From assembly GCF_900220975.1 (NCBI RefSeq), contig NZ_OBQD01000002.1:186001-250000 (forward strand): DNA of 64,000 nt, written 5' to 3'. Positions 50,796 to 59,626 of the stretch are shown piece after piece (position 1 is the first letter of the stretch; each line of letters begins with the position of its first letter). The position numbers and the translations under genes are program-made. The notes beneath the pieces were generated by a model. The model ran no database searches, was not told where the DNA came from, and was given only the letters and a program-made list of their open reading frames with translations. This DNA is from Rhizobium subbaraonis. Its GTDB lineage: Bacteria; Pseudomonadota; Alphaproteobacteria; Rhizobiales; Rhizobiaceae.

Positions 50796-53700
50796 TCACC
50801 ACTTGGGAAACTCGATCGCGAGGAAATAGAGCGCTATGACATAGTAGAGTACCTGAAGCGCATAGGTCTGTCCGTTGCCGGTGTAAACGCGCCGCGCCGG
50901 CGCCCCGCTCCGCGGCGATCGCCACGCCGTCCCAGAAGCGCTCGACGTAAGCCTTCCGCAACGGGGCCAGCATCAACCGGTAGAATTGAAAGAAACGGGC
51001 CACACCCGGCACCTGCGCTGGATGGCGCCCCCCACGATAGATCAACCAAAGGGCGAGCCAGCCGATTGCCGCGATGATAACGGCGATGACAATCGCCCTC
51101 GTCGGATCCCAGTAGGCGTAGATCAGTTCGAGCGACATGCCCTGCCATACGAGCGTCGACGCGAATTGCGGGTCGATCGCCGCGGATACCGGAACCATGA
51201 AGGGCTTCGGAAAGAACGACAGCAGCAGAATGCCGGCGAGCAGCAAAAACTGCGGAACGAGGAGAGCGGCCGGCGCTTCGCGCGCATCCGAAAGCGCGCG
51301 TTTGAGCGGCCCGAGGAACAGCGCGTGGCCGAAGCGGAACATGTAGAGCAGGCCGATCAGCGTGGCGACGGCCCCGAGCGCAAGCGGGCCGTACCACTCT
51401 TTCTGCAGCATGGCGGTCAGGAGCAGCCACTTGCCGCCGAAGCCCGCCAGTGGCGGCAGCCCCGACATCGACACGAGGGCGGCGACCGACACGATGAAAG
51501 TGAGCGGCATCCGGCGCGCGAGCCCCCCGCAGTCCTCCAGCCGCCGCAGGCCCGTACGGTAAATGATGGCCGTCGCCGTTAGGAACAGGATGCCTTTCAC
51601 CATCATGTGGTTTGCCACGAGGTAGAGGGCAGTAACCCAGCCAAGATGGCTCATCAAGGATATGGCGGCGACAATGTATCCGGTCTGGCTGAGGCTCGAA
51701 TAGGCGAGCATCCGCTTCATGTCTGGCTCGTTGAGGGCCAGCAGCGCGGCTCCGGCCGCAGTCAGCATGCCGATCCATCCGACAACGTGTGCCAGCTCGA
51801 GGCCGACCTGCGAGCGTGTGGCCAGATAGGTCGCCATGAACAGCCCGAAGGCCGGCACCTTTGTGACGAGCGGTGAGAATATGGCCGACAGATCGCCATC
51901 GGCCGTCGCATGCGCGTTGGGCAACCACACATGCACGCCGATGACGCCGATCTTGACCAGGCAGCCGAGCGCCAGCAGCACAAAGGCGGGTGCCGCAGCA
52001 GGCCCGGCCGTCACGAAGGCGGAAAAGCTGCTCGTTCCGAGTGTCGCCGCGACAAGTCCGAAACCGGCAAGCAGGAGGAAGGCGGCAGCGAGCGAAAACA
52101 GGAAGAACTGCAGGACATATCGGCGCGCCGATGGCGAAAGGGCAAGCAGGAACGACGAGGCGAGCGTCACCATTTCCCAGCAGAAGAAGAACTCAAGGCT
52201 GGTTGTTGCCCGCAACAGTGCGATCATCGACAGCAGCAACACCGCCATCAGCGGGTAGTAGCCATGCCGCGCATCGTCGCGATAGAGGCCCGCCGAAGCG
52301 ATCACCACCCCGCCTGCCAGAAACAGCGCGCCAAACAGCCCGCTGATACCGCCGACGCCCTGGAGCAGCCAGAACCCGACGGCGGATACCAGAAGCAGCA
52401 TCAGAACGCATTTCACCCTGCCAGCGAGGCCTTCGGAGGCGAGCAGAATCACACCGGACACCAGCGGGGCGAACAGCCAGGCCGAGGCCGCGCCCACCTC
52501 CCACGCCGCAACAACACCGCCAAAAAGAAGCAGCGCCACGCATGCGGCGGACGGCATCAGGCCGCGGCGCCAGCGCATCAATGCCGAGACCGCGGCATCC
52601 TCGCCTCTTGCGTCGCCCACCGCCCGGCAGAACCACCGGAACATGTAGGCGGCCTCCAGCAGCGAGCCGAACAGCACGACGGCGATCCAAACCTGATCCC
52701 CGTTGACAGCAAGCTGCATGACAAGTTCCCACTTGGCCCAGAAGCCGGGGAACGGCGGCAGCCCGGCGATCGCCACGAGCAGAGCCGCGAAAACCATCAC
52801 GAAAGGCGCGCCGGTGGACAGCACGTTCCAGTCCCGTATCCGCTCCCGGTTGAGAGCGCCAGCCAGCCAGAACAATCCCGCCTTCGCGAAAAGGTGATTG
52901 GCGAAAAGCCCGCCAATCACAAACGCCACGTTCAACTCAGCGTCACCGGACCGCGACAACAGCGCGAGCGCCATCGTCAGGAGCGCCATCTGCGCAACGG
53001 AGGAGCATCCCAGCATCCGCTGCACATTCGCCTGCCGCAGGCCGATCAGATTGGCGGCGAGAAACGTGATCGCCGCCGAAATGGCAATCAGCGTCAGATG
53101 CGGCTCGAACAGCGGCAGAAGCTTGAGGAGCGCGAAGAATACGCCGGCAGAGACGCCGACCGAAACGATCGCGGCGACGCCTGCAGGTGCGGTCTCATAG
53201 ACATCCAGCCCCCAGCCGTTGGCGGGATAGGGTTTCAGTTCGATGACGAGGCAGGCCAGCACCAGCATCAGCCCCGTCGCCCCGACCGGCCCTGCAATCA
53301 GCCCGCGCCGGGCAATCAACTCGTCGATGCTGAGGGTCGCGCAGACGTGATAGAGAAGCGCTGCACCCAGAAGGAAAAGGGACGAGGCCAGTACCGTCGC
53401 CATGATGTACTTGAAGCTCGCCGCGAGCGCCGACGGCGACCGCCCCAGCCCGAACAGGCCGTAGGTTCCGACGGAGACGATTTCGAGGAAGACGAAGAGA
53501 TTGAACAGGTCCCGCGTCATGATCATGCCGTTGATGCCCATGACGAGGATCAGGTAGAGAAGCAGGGTGGTGTAGCTTTCCCGCAGACTGCGCCACAGTT
53601 GCCAGGCGCCGAGCACCGCGACGAGATTGACGAGAAAGGCGAAATAACCCTCGGCGACGCCGAAGCGCAGGCTGATCGCCAGCGGAGGCAGGCTGCCCGC

Positions 53701-53898
53701 CGTCTCGATTTCGATGACCCCTCCCCCTTCGAGAACGCGCCAGAAACAGATCCCCGACAGCGCCGCAATCCCGCCAAGCGCCACCCAGAAGGCAACCGCC
53801 GGCAGCCGCTTCGACAGGCGATAGAGGAGCGGTATCAGGAAGCCGCCGCCAAGCCCCAGCAGGAAGATGTTCAGCGGATGGATGAGCCCCTCTACCAT
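50796..53898 (-). CDS. Tandem two-domain proton-conducting antiporter subunit (Mnh/Mbh D-like), frameshifted near C-terminus
   Basis: About 1,030 aa with two complete proton-conducting (PF00361-type) domains in one polypeptide. Domain 1 has the TM5-type Glu in RDLFNLFVFLEIVS (about residue 126) and a Lys in IELKPYPANGWGLDVYETAP. Domain 2 has SLEFFFCWEMVTLASSFLLA (about 568), then KIGVIGVHVWLPNAHATADG and NHMMVKGILFLTATAIIYRT. Near 50890-50905 the frame must shift by one base. The original frame ends in ARLHRQRT. The shifted frame gives VYTGNGQTYALQVLYYVIAL and ends FPKW at the stop codon 50796-50798, which looks like the genuine tail. Read literally, the ORF runs on through the lipoprotein gene to 50491. 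It follows mnhC with a 7-bp overlap. Confidence 0.8.
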
Positions 53899-54260
53899 TT
53901 CGACTCCGTGAAGGCGTCGATGCTGAGCGTCTTGCGGGCCTGATGGAGCCTGACGGCATAGGCGAGCATGACAGCGGTCACGGAAAAGCCGATCACGATC
54001 GCCGTCACCACGAGTGCAGCCGGGATCGGATCGACGGCGCGGCGGACGGCCTCCCCCACGGGCAGCGCCCTGTCTATGATCGGCGCGGTGCCGTCCGTCA
54101 CGTAACCCGTCGCGACCATGACGATGTGGATCCCGGTGTTGAAGATCGAAAAGCCGATGATGATGCGCAGGATGTTCCTGTGCGCAAAGACGCCCCACAG
54201 CCCGATCAGCATCAGCAGCAGGCCTGTAACCAGAAGCACATGCGAAATCGGCAGTCCCAT
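53892..54260 (-). CDS. mnhC: Cation/proton antiporter subunit C (NuoK-like)
   Basis: 122 aa with three membrane helices, matching MnhC/MrpC and NuoK. Features are MGLPISHVLLVTGLLLMLIG, RNILRIIIGFSIFNTGIHIV with the buried polar residues, and DPIPAALVVTAIVIGFSVTA, the conserved DPLPQALVLTAIVIG-type block of the family. It starts 10 bp after the subunit B gene and its end overlaps the start of the tandem D-type gene. Confidence 0.92.
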   Translation of the reverse strand: MGLPISHVLLVTGLLLMLIGLWGVFAHRNILRIIIGFSIFNTGIHIVMVATGYVTDGTAPIIDRALPVGEAVRRAVDPIPAALVVTAIVIGFSVTAVMLAYAVRLHQARKTLSIDAFTESKW

Positions 54261-54270
54261 CCTGCCCTCG

Positions 54271-54960
54271 TCAGCTTCGGAATCGATCGATGATAACGCT
54301 GAGCTCCGCTCCGACCTTGATGCCGAGGAGCGCGGAGATCAGCGGAATGGCGCCCGCGCTGACAAAGGCGCCCAACGCGCCATGCGGCAGGAACCGGCTG
54401 TCGAGAAAGCCGCCAGCGAGGACCAGGCCAAGTATGCCGACCGTGACGTACAAGACGCCGGCAAGCGATTCCGCGACGCTGAGAAAGCCGTGGTCGAGGC
54501 CGATCGACGGCCGCGCCAGCACCATCAAGCCTACGGCTGACGCGACCACCGCGCCACCCTGAAAGCCGCCACCGGCGGACAGGTGCCCATTGGCGATGAC
54601 ATAGACGCCGAACAGGAATATGACGGGAAGCACGATCTCGGCGCCATTGCTGACGAGCTCGCTCGGCGGCCGCGGTTCAGGCCTTGAAGCTACGGAAGTG
54701 CCGCGGGTCTCGGCACCCAGCAGAAGGCCGACCGTCGCCGCCACCATGAACAGCACGGCGACTTCGCCCAGCGTATCGAAGCCTCGATAGGTGATCAGGA
54801 TGCCGGTGACGACGTTGGCCGCGCCAAGGTCGAGCGGGACTTCAGCCAGATAGCGCCTGGCGAGTTCCGATGGAGCGATGCGCTCGACATAGCCGGTCGC
54901 CACGCCCGACAAGACAACACCGAAAAGAAGGACGGCGATCGCGCCGAACAACCGCCTCAT
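54271..54960 (-). CDS. mnhB: Fused MbhE/MnhB-type antiporter subunit
   Basis: 229 aa. The N-terminal part (1-90) includes NVVTGILITYRGFDTLGEVA, the MbhE-type motif that in standard Mrp sits at the end of MrpA. The C-terminal part (about 105-229) is MnhB: NGAEIVLPVIFLFGVYVIAN, GHLSAGGGFQGGAVVASAVG and LVLAGGFLDSRFLPHGALGA. The ATG at 54960 overlaps the mnhG stop (ATGA). The gene is thus a fusion of the split end of MrpA with MrpB, as seen in Mbh-like antiporter sets. Confidence 0.88.
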   Translation of the reverse strand: MRRLFGAIAVLLFGVVLSGVATGYVERIAPSELARRYLAEVPLDLGAANVVTGILITYRGFDTLGEVAVLFMVAATVGLLLGAETRGTSVASRPEPRPPSELVSNGAEIVLPVIFLFGVYVIANGHLSAGGGFQGGAVVASAVGLMVLARPSIGLDHGFLSVAESLAGVLYVTVGILGLVLAGGFLDSRFLPHGALGAFVSAGAIPLISALLGIKVGAELSVIIDRFRS

Positions 54961-55301
54961 CGCCGCATCCTTCCCTGTTTCGCCGCGCCGTTCCGTTCGG
55001 ACAGCGCGTCGACGACCGTGCCCGCCGCCATCGGCGTGCGTATGGCATGCGCTGCGCGCGAAAGCGCGTGCGAGGACATGGGGTTCGTCAGGATGACGAA
55101 ATAGGCGATGACCAGCAGCTTGAGCGCCCAGTCGGGATGATAGAAACCCAGGCCGACAAGGACGAGGATGTTGCCGAGCGTGGACGCCTTGGTACCCGCC
55201 TGTATGCGGGTAAACGCATCTGGCATGCGCAGAAGGCCGAGGCCCGCAGAAAAAAGGAAAAACGCGCCGACGAGGATGACGATGCTGCCGATCAATTCCA
55301 T
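54957..55301 (-). CDS. mnhG: Cation/proton antiporter subunit G
   Basis: 114 aa from the ATG at 55301, with AAGGAG five bases upstream; a GTG two codons earlier is in frame. Three hydrophobic helices are present. The family motif GLLRMPDAFTRIQAGTKAST is followed by LGNILVLVGLGFYHPDWALK and FVILTNPMSSHALSRAAHAI. This is the MnhG/PhaG signature. It overlaps the next gene by 4 bp and follows the DUF4040 gene closely. Confidence 0.93.
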   Translation of the reverse strand: MELIGSIVILVGAFFLFSAGLGLLRMPDAFTRIQAGTKASTLGNILVLVGLGFYHPDWALKLLVIAYFVILTNPMSSHALSRAAHAIRTPMAAGTVVDALSERNGAAKQGRMRR

Positions 55302-55303
55302 CG

Positions 55304-55549
55304 TCACTCCTTTCCGGCGTTCGTCTTGCGAATGGCGTAAAGGAAAACCAGCGTCGAGAGCCCGGCACCGATCGCAGCCTCGGCCATCGCCACATCCGGT
55401 GCGGCCAGCAGGACATAGGACACGGCGGCAAACAGGCTCGCCAGTCCCGCGCTGATCATCGCCGCCATCAGGCCGTGCAGGGAGACCGCGAGGATGCCGC
55501 TGACGAGAATGCCGGCACAGATGACCAGAATGAAGAGCTCAGACAGCAT
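55304..55549 (-). CDS. DUF4040 subunit (MbhD / split MrpA piece)
   Basis: 81 aa with three membrane helices: LFILVICAGILVSGILAVSL, HGLMAAMISAGLASLFAAVS and the conserved APDVAMAEAAIGAGLSTLVF. The PDVAxxEAAxGxG block is the diagnostic of MbhD and of the corresponding region at the C-terminal half of MrpA. It is a separate small subunit here, which shows that the large MrpA of classical Mrp systems is split. Spacing to mnhF is only 2 bp. Confidence 0.88.
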   Translation of the reverse strand: MLSELFILVICAGILVSGILAVSLHGLMAAMISAGLASLFAAVSYVLLAAPDVAMAEAAIGAGLSTLVFLYAIRKTNAGKE

Positions 55550-55551
55550 CG

Positions 55552-55812
55552 CTAACGCCCCTTTTCCAGGAAACGGGCTAGCGCCAGCACCGCAAGGAAG
55601 CTGAGGAGCCCGTAGACGAGGGCCACGTCTAGATAGACGAAGCGACCCGACAGGTGGGCATAGAGCGCCACCAGCGACAGCGAGATCACCGTCAGCGTGT
55701 CGATCGCAACCACCCGATCGACCATCGTCGGGCCGATGACCAGCCGCAGCAAGGAAAAGACAATGCTCAGCAGGATCAACAAGCCGGCAAACAGGAGGAT
55801 CGTGTCAGCCAA
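55552..55812 (-). CDS. mnhF: Cation/proton antiporter subunit F
   Basis: 86 aa read from a TTG at 55812. GGGGAGGG lies four bases before the TTG, and the TTG overlaps the mnhE stop region, so translational coupling is likely. Three helices are present, with the family block RLVIGPTMVDRVVAIDTLTV and YLDVALVYGLLSFLAVLALA. The length fits MnhF/PhaF (about 90 aa). A longer in-frame version from an upstream TTG would extend into mnhE without a ribosome site. Confidence 0.9.
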   Translation of the reverse strand: MADTILLFAGLLILLSIVFSLLRLVIGPTMVDRVVAIDTLTVISLSLVALYAHLSGRFVYLDVALVYGLLSFLAVLALARFLEKGR

Positions 55813-56344
55813 AGACCCTCCCCAGATGCTTTTCGAACGGCCCGGCAATCATCGCGCTCGCCTGCTCGATATCCGTCGTCCTGACATCCAGCCAGTGGAC
55901 GTAAAGGGCGTCTTCTTCGACATCCATGACGAGCGAACCGGGCGTCAGCGCGATGGAATTGGCAAGCGCCAGCCGGCCGATCGGCGAGCGCAACCTGATG
56001 CGGATCTTGACGATGCCGGGATGAATGTCGATACGCGGCGAATAGACGTAGCGCAGCATGTTGACGTTCGCCTTCACCAGTTCCACGCAGAAGACGCCGG
56101 TATAGGCGAGGAAGTGATAGAACGTGCGCGGCGTCAGTCGCACATCGTGCCAGACCGTGCTGCGCGTCGCGAAGATCCAGGCCAGCGCGGTTGCGGCAAC
56201 GACGCCGGTCGCAAGGATCGGTAGGGCGAGCGAACTATTGAAGATCAGCCAGAGGGAGAACAAAAGCAGCCACAGGCCGGTGAACCCTGCGGGCAGTGAG
56301 GATCCTGTTCGCTGTCGTCTGTCTTCCGCCGATGACACAGGCAT
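55805..56344 (-). CDS. mnhE: Cation/proton antiporter subunit E
   Basis: 179 aa from the ATG at 56344 with AGGAG upstream. Two N-terminal helices (FTGLWLLLFSLWLIFNSSLA and ILATGVVAATALAWIFATRS) are followed by a cytoplasmic domain. That domain holds YTGVFCVELVKANVNMLRYV, RIRLRSPIGRLALANSIALT with PGSLVMDVEEDALYVHWLDV. This is the MnhE/MrpE pattern. It is the first gene of the antiporter operon E-F-DUF4040-G-E/B-C-DD, all on the same strand with minimal gaps. Confidence 0.92.
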   Translation of the reverse strand: MPVSSAEDRRQRTGSSLPAGFTGLWLLLFSLWLIFNSSLALPILATGVVAATALAWIFATRSTVWHDVRLTPRTFYHFLAYTGVFCVELVKANVNMLRYVYSPRIDIHPGIVKIRIRLRSPIGRLALANSIALTPGSLVMDVEEDALYVHWLDVRTTDIEQASAMIAGPFEKHLGRVFG

Positions 56345-56482
56345 GCGCTCCTGAAATGTGCCGCAGAACGGACACGGAAGGCTCACTTCCGGGTGATGAT
56401 GCACGAGCGCCGGCAATTGTACATGGCACTGCGTCCCATTCGACAGGACGCCGAACGCTCGCCGCCCCGCGCTTCCGGGGCG

Positions 56483-57625
56483 CTATTGGCTGGGCGTCGT
56501 AGTCGCAATTCTGCCGATCAGACGGGCGGGCAGGAACAGTGTCAGGGAGGTGGCACCCTCGACGGCGGCGGCGCTGGCGGCAAGGGCTGACGGCTCCGTA
56601 GACGCCTTCTCGTCGTCGAGGGTGGCGCGCATCAGGCGGCTGTTGTCGACCAGCTTCATCAGCGTTTTCGAGCTGGCAAAGACGCTGTGCGTGCCGCCCT
56701 CGAGTTCCGAAACGTCGAGCACGGTAATGCCGCGCGACTGCAAAAGTGCAATATCGGCGCCGCTGCCGACCCGCGGATGGCCGCCGGCGATGCGCCGCGA
56801 GAAGCCCAGCGCGCGGTCGCGGCGCGAAACGATGATGGTGAAGGGTTGCGGCAGCTTGCCAATATCGTCCGCCTGGCTTTGGAAGGCGTCGATATCGATA
56901 TCGGGGGCAGCGAGCACCACGCCGCCGAACCGCTGCAGGTAACGCTGCCGGCCGCTGAGCGCGAGGTCCCGCAGTGCCTCCATCACCACGTAGGCCCCCA
57001 TCGAATGGCCGACGAGAACGACGTTCGTCGCATTGGTCTGTGCGGCGATCTCGATCGTCTCTGCCAGCCCGCGGCGGCCGACGATGACGCTGTCGCGATC
57101 GAAGACGTAGAGCGGGATGGCACCACCGGACGGCCAGGCATAGTGAAGCGACACGGAGTTGATCCCGTAGTCGTGGGTGATCTGCGCGTTGCGGAACAGG
57201 CTCTCGGCGACATTGTTGTTGTAGCCGTGGACGAAAATGAAGATCTCCCGGTCTGCCGGCGCGCGCTTGGCGAGGGCAGCGTTCAGCGCGGCGACGAAGC
57301 GCTTGCGGTCCTCGATCGGGCGATAGTCGAGAGCGGCAAACTGGCGCGCGGGATCGGGAACGCGAGAACTCGTCTCCACCCGGCCGGGCATATGGTTTCC
57401 GGGGATGCCGATGTCGAATTCGGCAAAATTGAGCATCTGAGACCGTTCGGCCGAATAGGGCAGCGCCGGATTGTCGGAGCGCGCACGGTTGGTGGCAAGG
57501 AAGATCGGCACGACGGCTGCAGACTTTTCGCCGGAGACCCCGGCCTGAAGCCCGGTGACCGCACGCCCCCCACATCCGGAAAGAACCGCAAGCATCGTCA
57601 GCAGGAGTATCAGTCGCTTCGTCAA
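56483..57625 (-). CDS. DUF900 alpha/beta-hydrolase lipoprotein
   Basis: 380 aa. The lipoprotein signal MTKRLILLLTMLAVLSGCGG has a lipobox LSGC (Cys18). The alpha/beta-hydrolase domain of the DUF900 family follows: VPIFLATNRARSDNPALPYS, REIFIFVHGYNNNVAESLFR, AWPSGGAIPLYVFDRDSVIV and the nucleophile elbow GHSMG in VVLVGHSMGAYVVMEALRDL. The ADR-like DIDIDAFQSQ and late LEGGTHSVFASS His provide the likely acid and His. It is an envelope esterase-like protein of unknown substrate, 138 bp upstream of mnhE on the same strand. Confidence 0.88.
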   Translation of the reverse strand: MTKRLILLLTMLAVLSGCGGRAVTGLQAGVSGEKSAAVVPIFLATNRARSDNPALPYSAERSQMLNFAEFDIGIPGNHMPGRVETSSRVPDPARQFAALDYRPIEDRKRFVAALNAALAKRAPADREIFIFVHGYNNNVAESLFRNAQITHDYGINSVSLHYAWPSGGAIPLYVFDRDSVIVGRRGLAETIEIAAQTNATNVVLVGHSMGAYVVMEALRDLALSGRQRYLQRFGGVVLAAPDIDIDAFQSQADDIGKLPQPFTIIVSRRDRALGFSRRIAGGHPRVGSGADIALLQSRGITVLDVSELEGGTHSVFASSKTLMKLVDNSRLMRATLDDEKASTEPSALAASAAAVEGATSLTLFLPARLIGRIATTTPSQ

Positions 57626-57947
57626 AGTCGCCCCGTTCGGATCTTGCCCGGCCCACGAAACGCACGGATGCCGGAAGGACAGCGGGGTCGAACGTCCGGC
57701 GCATGCGATGCTTCAATGTGTTGGCGCATCATCTCAATCATGTGACGAACGCGGCTGCAATAGATCACCGGTCTCGTCTGACGGCAACAGGGGCGGCCCG
57801 TTCCGAAGAGACCCGCGGAGAAACGCCGCCGCGGCAAACGGGACGCTCTGCCAAGTCTTGGGATTCGCAGCCGATTACAGAGCGCTGTCGATTGTGCAGG
57901 ATCGCGGGAACCCTGAAGGAATCAGGGACTGATATTGCAAGGGATGG
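57626..57947. promoter_or_regulatory. Divergent region between the hydrolase and the first APC gene
   Basis: No gene is supported in these 322 bp. Near the right end is the hairpin CCCTGA (57911-57916) with TCAGGG (57922-57927) around AGGAA, 20 bp before the antiporter start. I looked for an FNR/FixK-type TTGAT-N4-ATCAA box, as often found before arginine deiminase genes, and did not find one. Confidence 0.5.
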
Positions 57948-59387
57948 ATGAAGGACATGGCGCCGGTGACGCCGCAGAAATTCACGCTCTGGACACTGAC
58001 GGCAATGGTGGTCGGCTCGATGGTCGGCGCCGGCATCTTCTCGCTGCCGCAGGCCTTCGGTCGTGCCACAGGTCCGTTCGGCGCGCTGGTCGCCTGGACC
58101 ATAGCCGGCGTCGGCATGCTGATGCTGGCGCTTGTCTTCCAGACGCTGTCACGCCGCAAGCCCGATCTCGATGCGGGCATCTATGCCTACGCCAAGGCAG
58201 GCTTCGGCAACTATCCGGGCTTTCTGTCCGCGCTCGGCTACTGGTCCGCAGCCCTCCTCGGAAACGTTTCCTACTTCGTGCTCATCAAGTCCACGCTCGG
58301 CCTGTTCTTTCCCGTCTTCGGCGACGGAAACACGATCGCGGCGGTCGCGGTCTCGTCGGTACTGCTCTGGTGCATGCACGCGCTGATCCTGCGCGGCATC
58401 AAGCAGGCGACGGCGCTCAACAACATCGTCACTTTCGCCAAGATCATTCCCATCCTGCTCTTTATCGTCATCGTCGCGCTGAATTTCGATGCCGCGCAAT
58501 TCACCGCGAGTTTCTGGGGTGGCGAGCAGGCCGGCCTGTCGGACGTTGCCAGCCAGGTTCGCGCGACAATGCTCGTCACCGTCTTCGTGTTCGTCGGCAT
58601 CGAGGGCGCGAGCGTTTATTCGCGCTATGCCCGCAGGCGAGAGGACGTGGGGATCGCGACCCTGATGGGCTTTGCCGGCGTGCTGTGCCTGCTGATCCTG
58701 GTGACGCTGCTCTCCTATGGCGTGCTGCCGCGGGCCGAACTCGCCAGCCTGCGCAACCCGTCTATGGCGGGGGTGCTCCAGGCCGTCGTAGGCCCGTGGG
58801 GCGCCGTGTTCGTCAGTGTCGGCCTGCTGATCTCGGTTGCCGGTGCCTATCTCTCCTGGGTGCTGCTGGCAGCCGAGATCCTCTACTCGGCCTCGAAATA
58901 CGAGACGATGCCGCGCTTTCTTTCCCATGAGAACGCGCAGGGCGTTCCCTCGAACGCGCTGTGGCTGACGAACATCGTCGTCCAGATCTTCCTGATCGTC
59001 ACGCTGTTCACGCAGTATGCCTTCCGCCTGGCGCTTGAGCTCACGAGCTCGATGATTCTCATCCCGTATTTTCTGGTCGCGGCCTATGGTCTGAAGCTGG
59101 CATGGAGCGGGGAAACCTACGGCGGCGAGCCCGGTTCTCGCCGCGCCGATCTCGTTCGCGCCGGCATTGCGACGCTCTACACCGCCGGCCTGATCTATGC
59201 CGCAGGCTCCGAACACCTTCTGCTGACCACCGTGATCTATGCGCCTGGAACGATTCTCTATCTCATTGCGCGCCGGGAGCAGGCAAAACGTGCCTTCACG
59301 CCGCTGGAGCTCGGGCTCTTCATCCTCGCAGTCCTCGGTGCCTGCCTCGCCATCTACCTGATCGCGACAGGCGTAATCACGGCCTAA
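57948..59387 (+). CDS. APC-family basic amino acid antiporter (ArcD-like), copy 1
   Basis: 479 aa with 12-13 hydrophobic segments. The N-terminal APC signature is [20 protein letters not shown], with the GSMVGAGIF substrate loop on helix 1. The helix-6 block [20 protein letters not shown] carries the Glu of the Gly-Ile-Glu-Gly motif. These residues are typical of arginine/ornithine and arginine/agmatine antiporters. A second, paralogous gene follows 240 bp later and arginine deiminase after that, so it likely exchanges arginine for ornithine or citrulline. The start at 57948 has AAGGG upstream; an ATG at 57957 is also possible. Confidence 0.87.
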   Translation: MKDMAPVTPQKFTLWTLTAMVVGSMVGAGIFSLPQAFGRATGPFGALVAWTIAGVGMLMLALVFQTLSRRKPDLDAGIYAYAKAGFGNYPGFLSALGYWSAALLGNVSYFVLIKSTLGLFFPVFGDGNTIAAVAVSSVLLWCMHALILRGIKQATALNNIVTFAKIIPILLFIVIVALNFDAAQFTASFWGGEQAGLSDVASQVRATMLVTVFVFVGIEGASVYSRYARRREDVGIATLMGFAGVLCLLILVTLLSYGVLPRAELASLRNPSMAGVLQAVVGPWGAVFVSVGLLISVAGAYLSWVLLAAEILYSASKYETMPRFLSHENAQGVPSNALWLTNIVVQIFLIVTLFTQYAFRLALELTSSMILIPYFLVAAYGLKLAWSGETYGGEPGSRRADLVRAGIATLYTAGLIYAAGSEHLLLTTVIYAPGTILYLIARREQAKRAFTPLELGLFILAVLGACLAIYLIATGVITA

Positions 59388-59626
59388 CCCGCCGTTGCCC
59401 GATGCCGACCGCTTGAATTCAAGGGGCAAGGGGAAGCAACGCCGATCGCAGCGGGCGGGCGGCAGCTTTTTTTCGCGGAAGTCAAGGGGCGGAATTGTGA
59501 ACGCAAAGCATAGTTTTGGGATTCTGTGCTCATCACAGCCGTTGTTGTTCCGCATTATAGTTTGGGCCGATGCGACGGCATCCAACGAAAATCATCAGTA
59601 GTTTTAAAGCACTTATCGGGGGCGAG

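Noticed and set aside
51910-53943. A 677-codon plus-strand open frame opposite the tandem antiporter gene
   Set aside because: Composition dominated by Gln, Arg, Glu and His, the complement of a Leu/Ala-rich membrane protein; no domain.
57626-57947. FNR/FixK box before the arginine deiminase region
   Set aside because: I looked for TTGAT-N4-ATCAA or a close variant and found only unrelated short matches.
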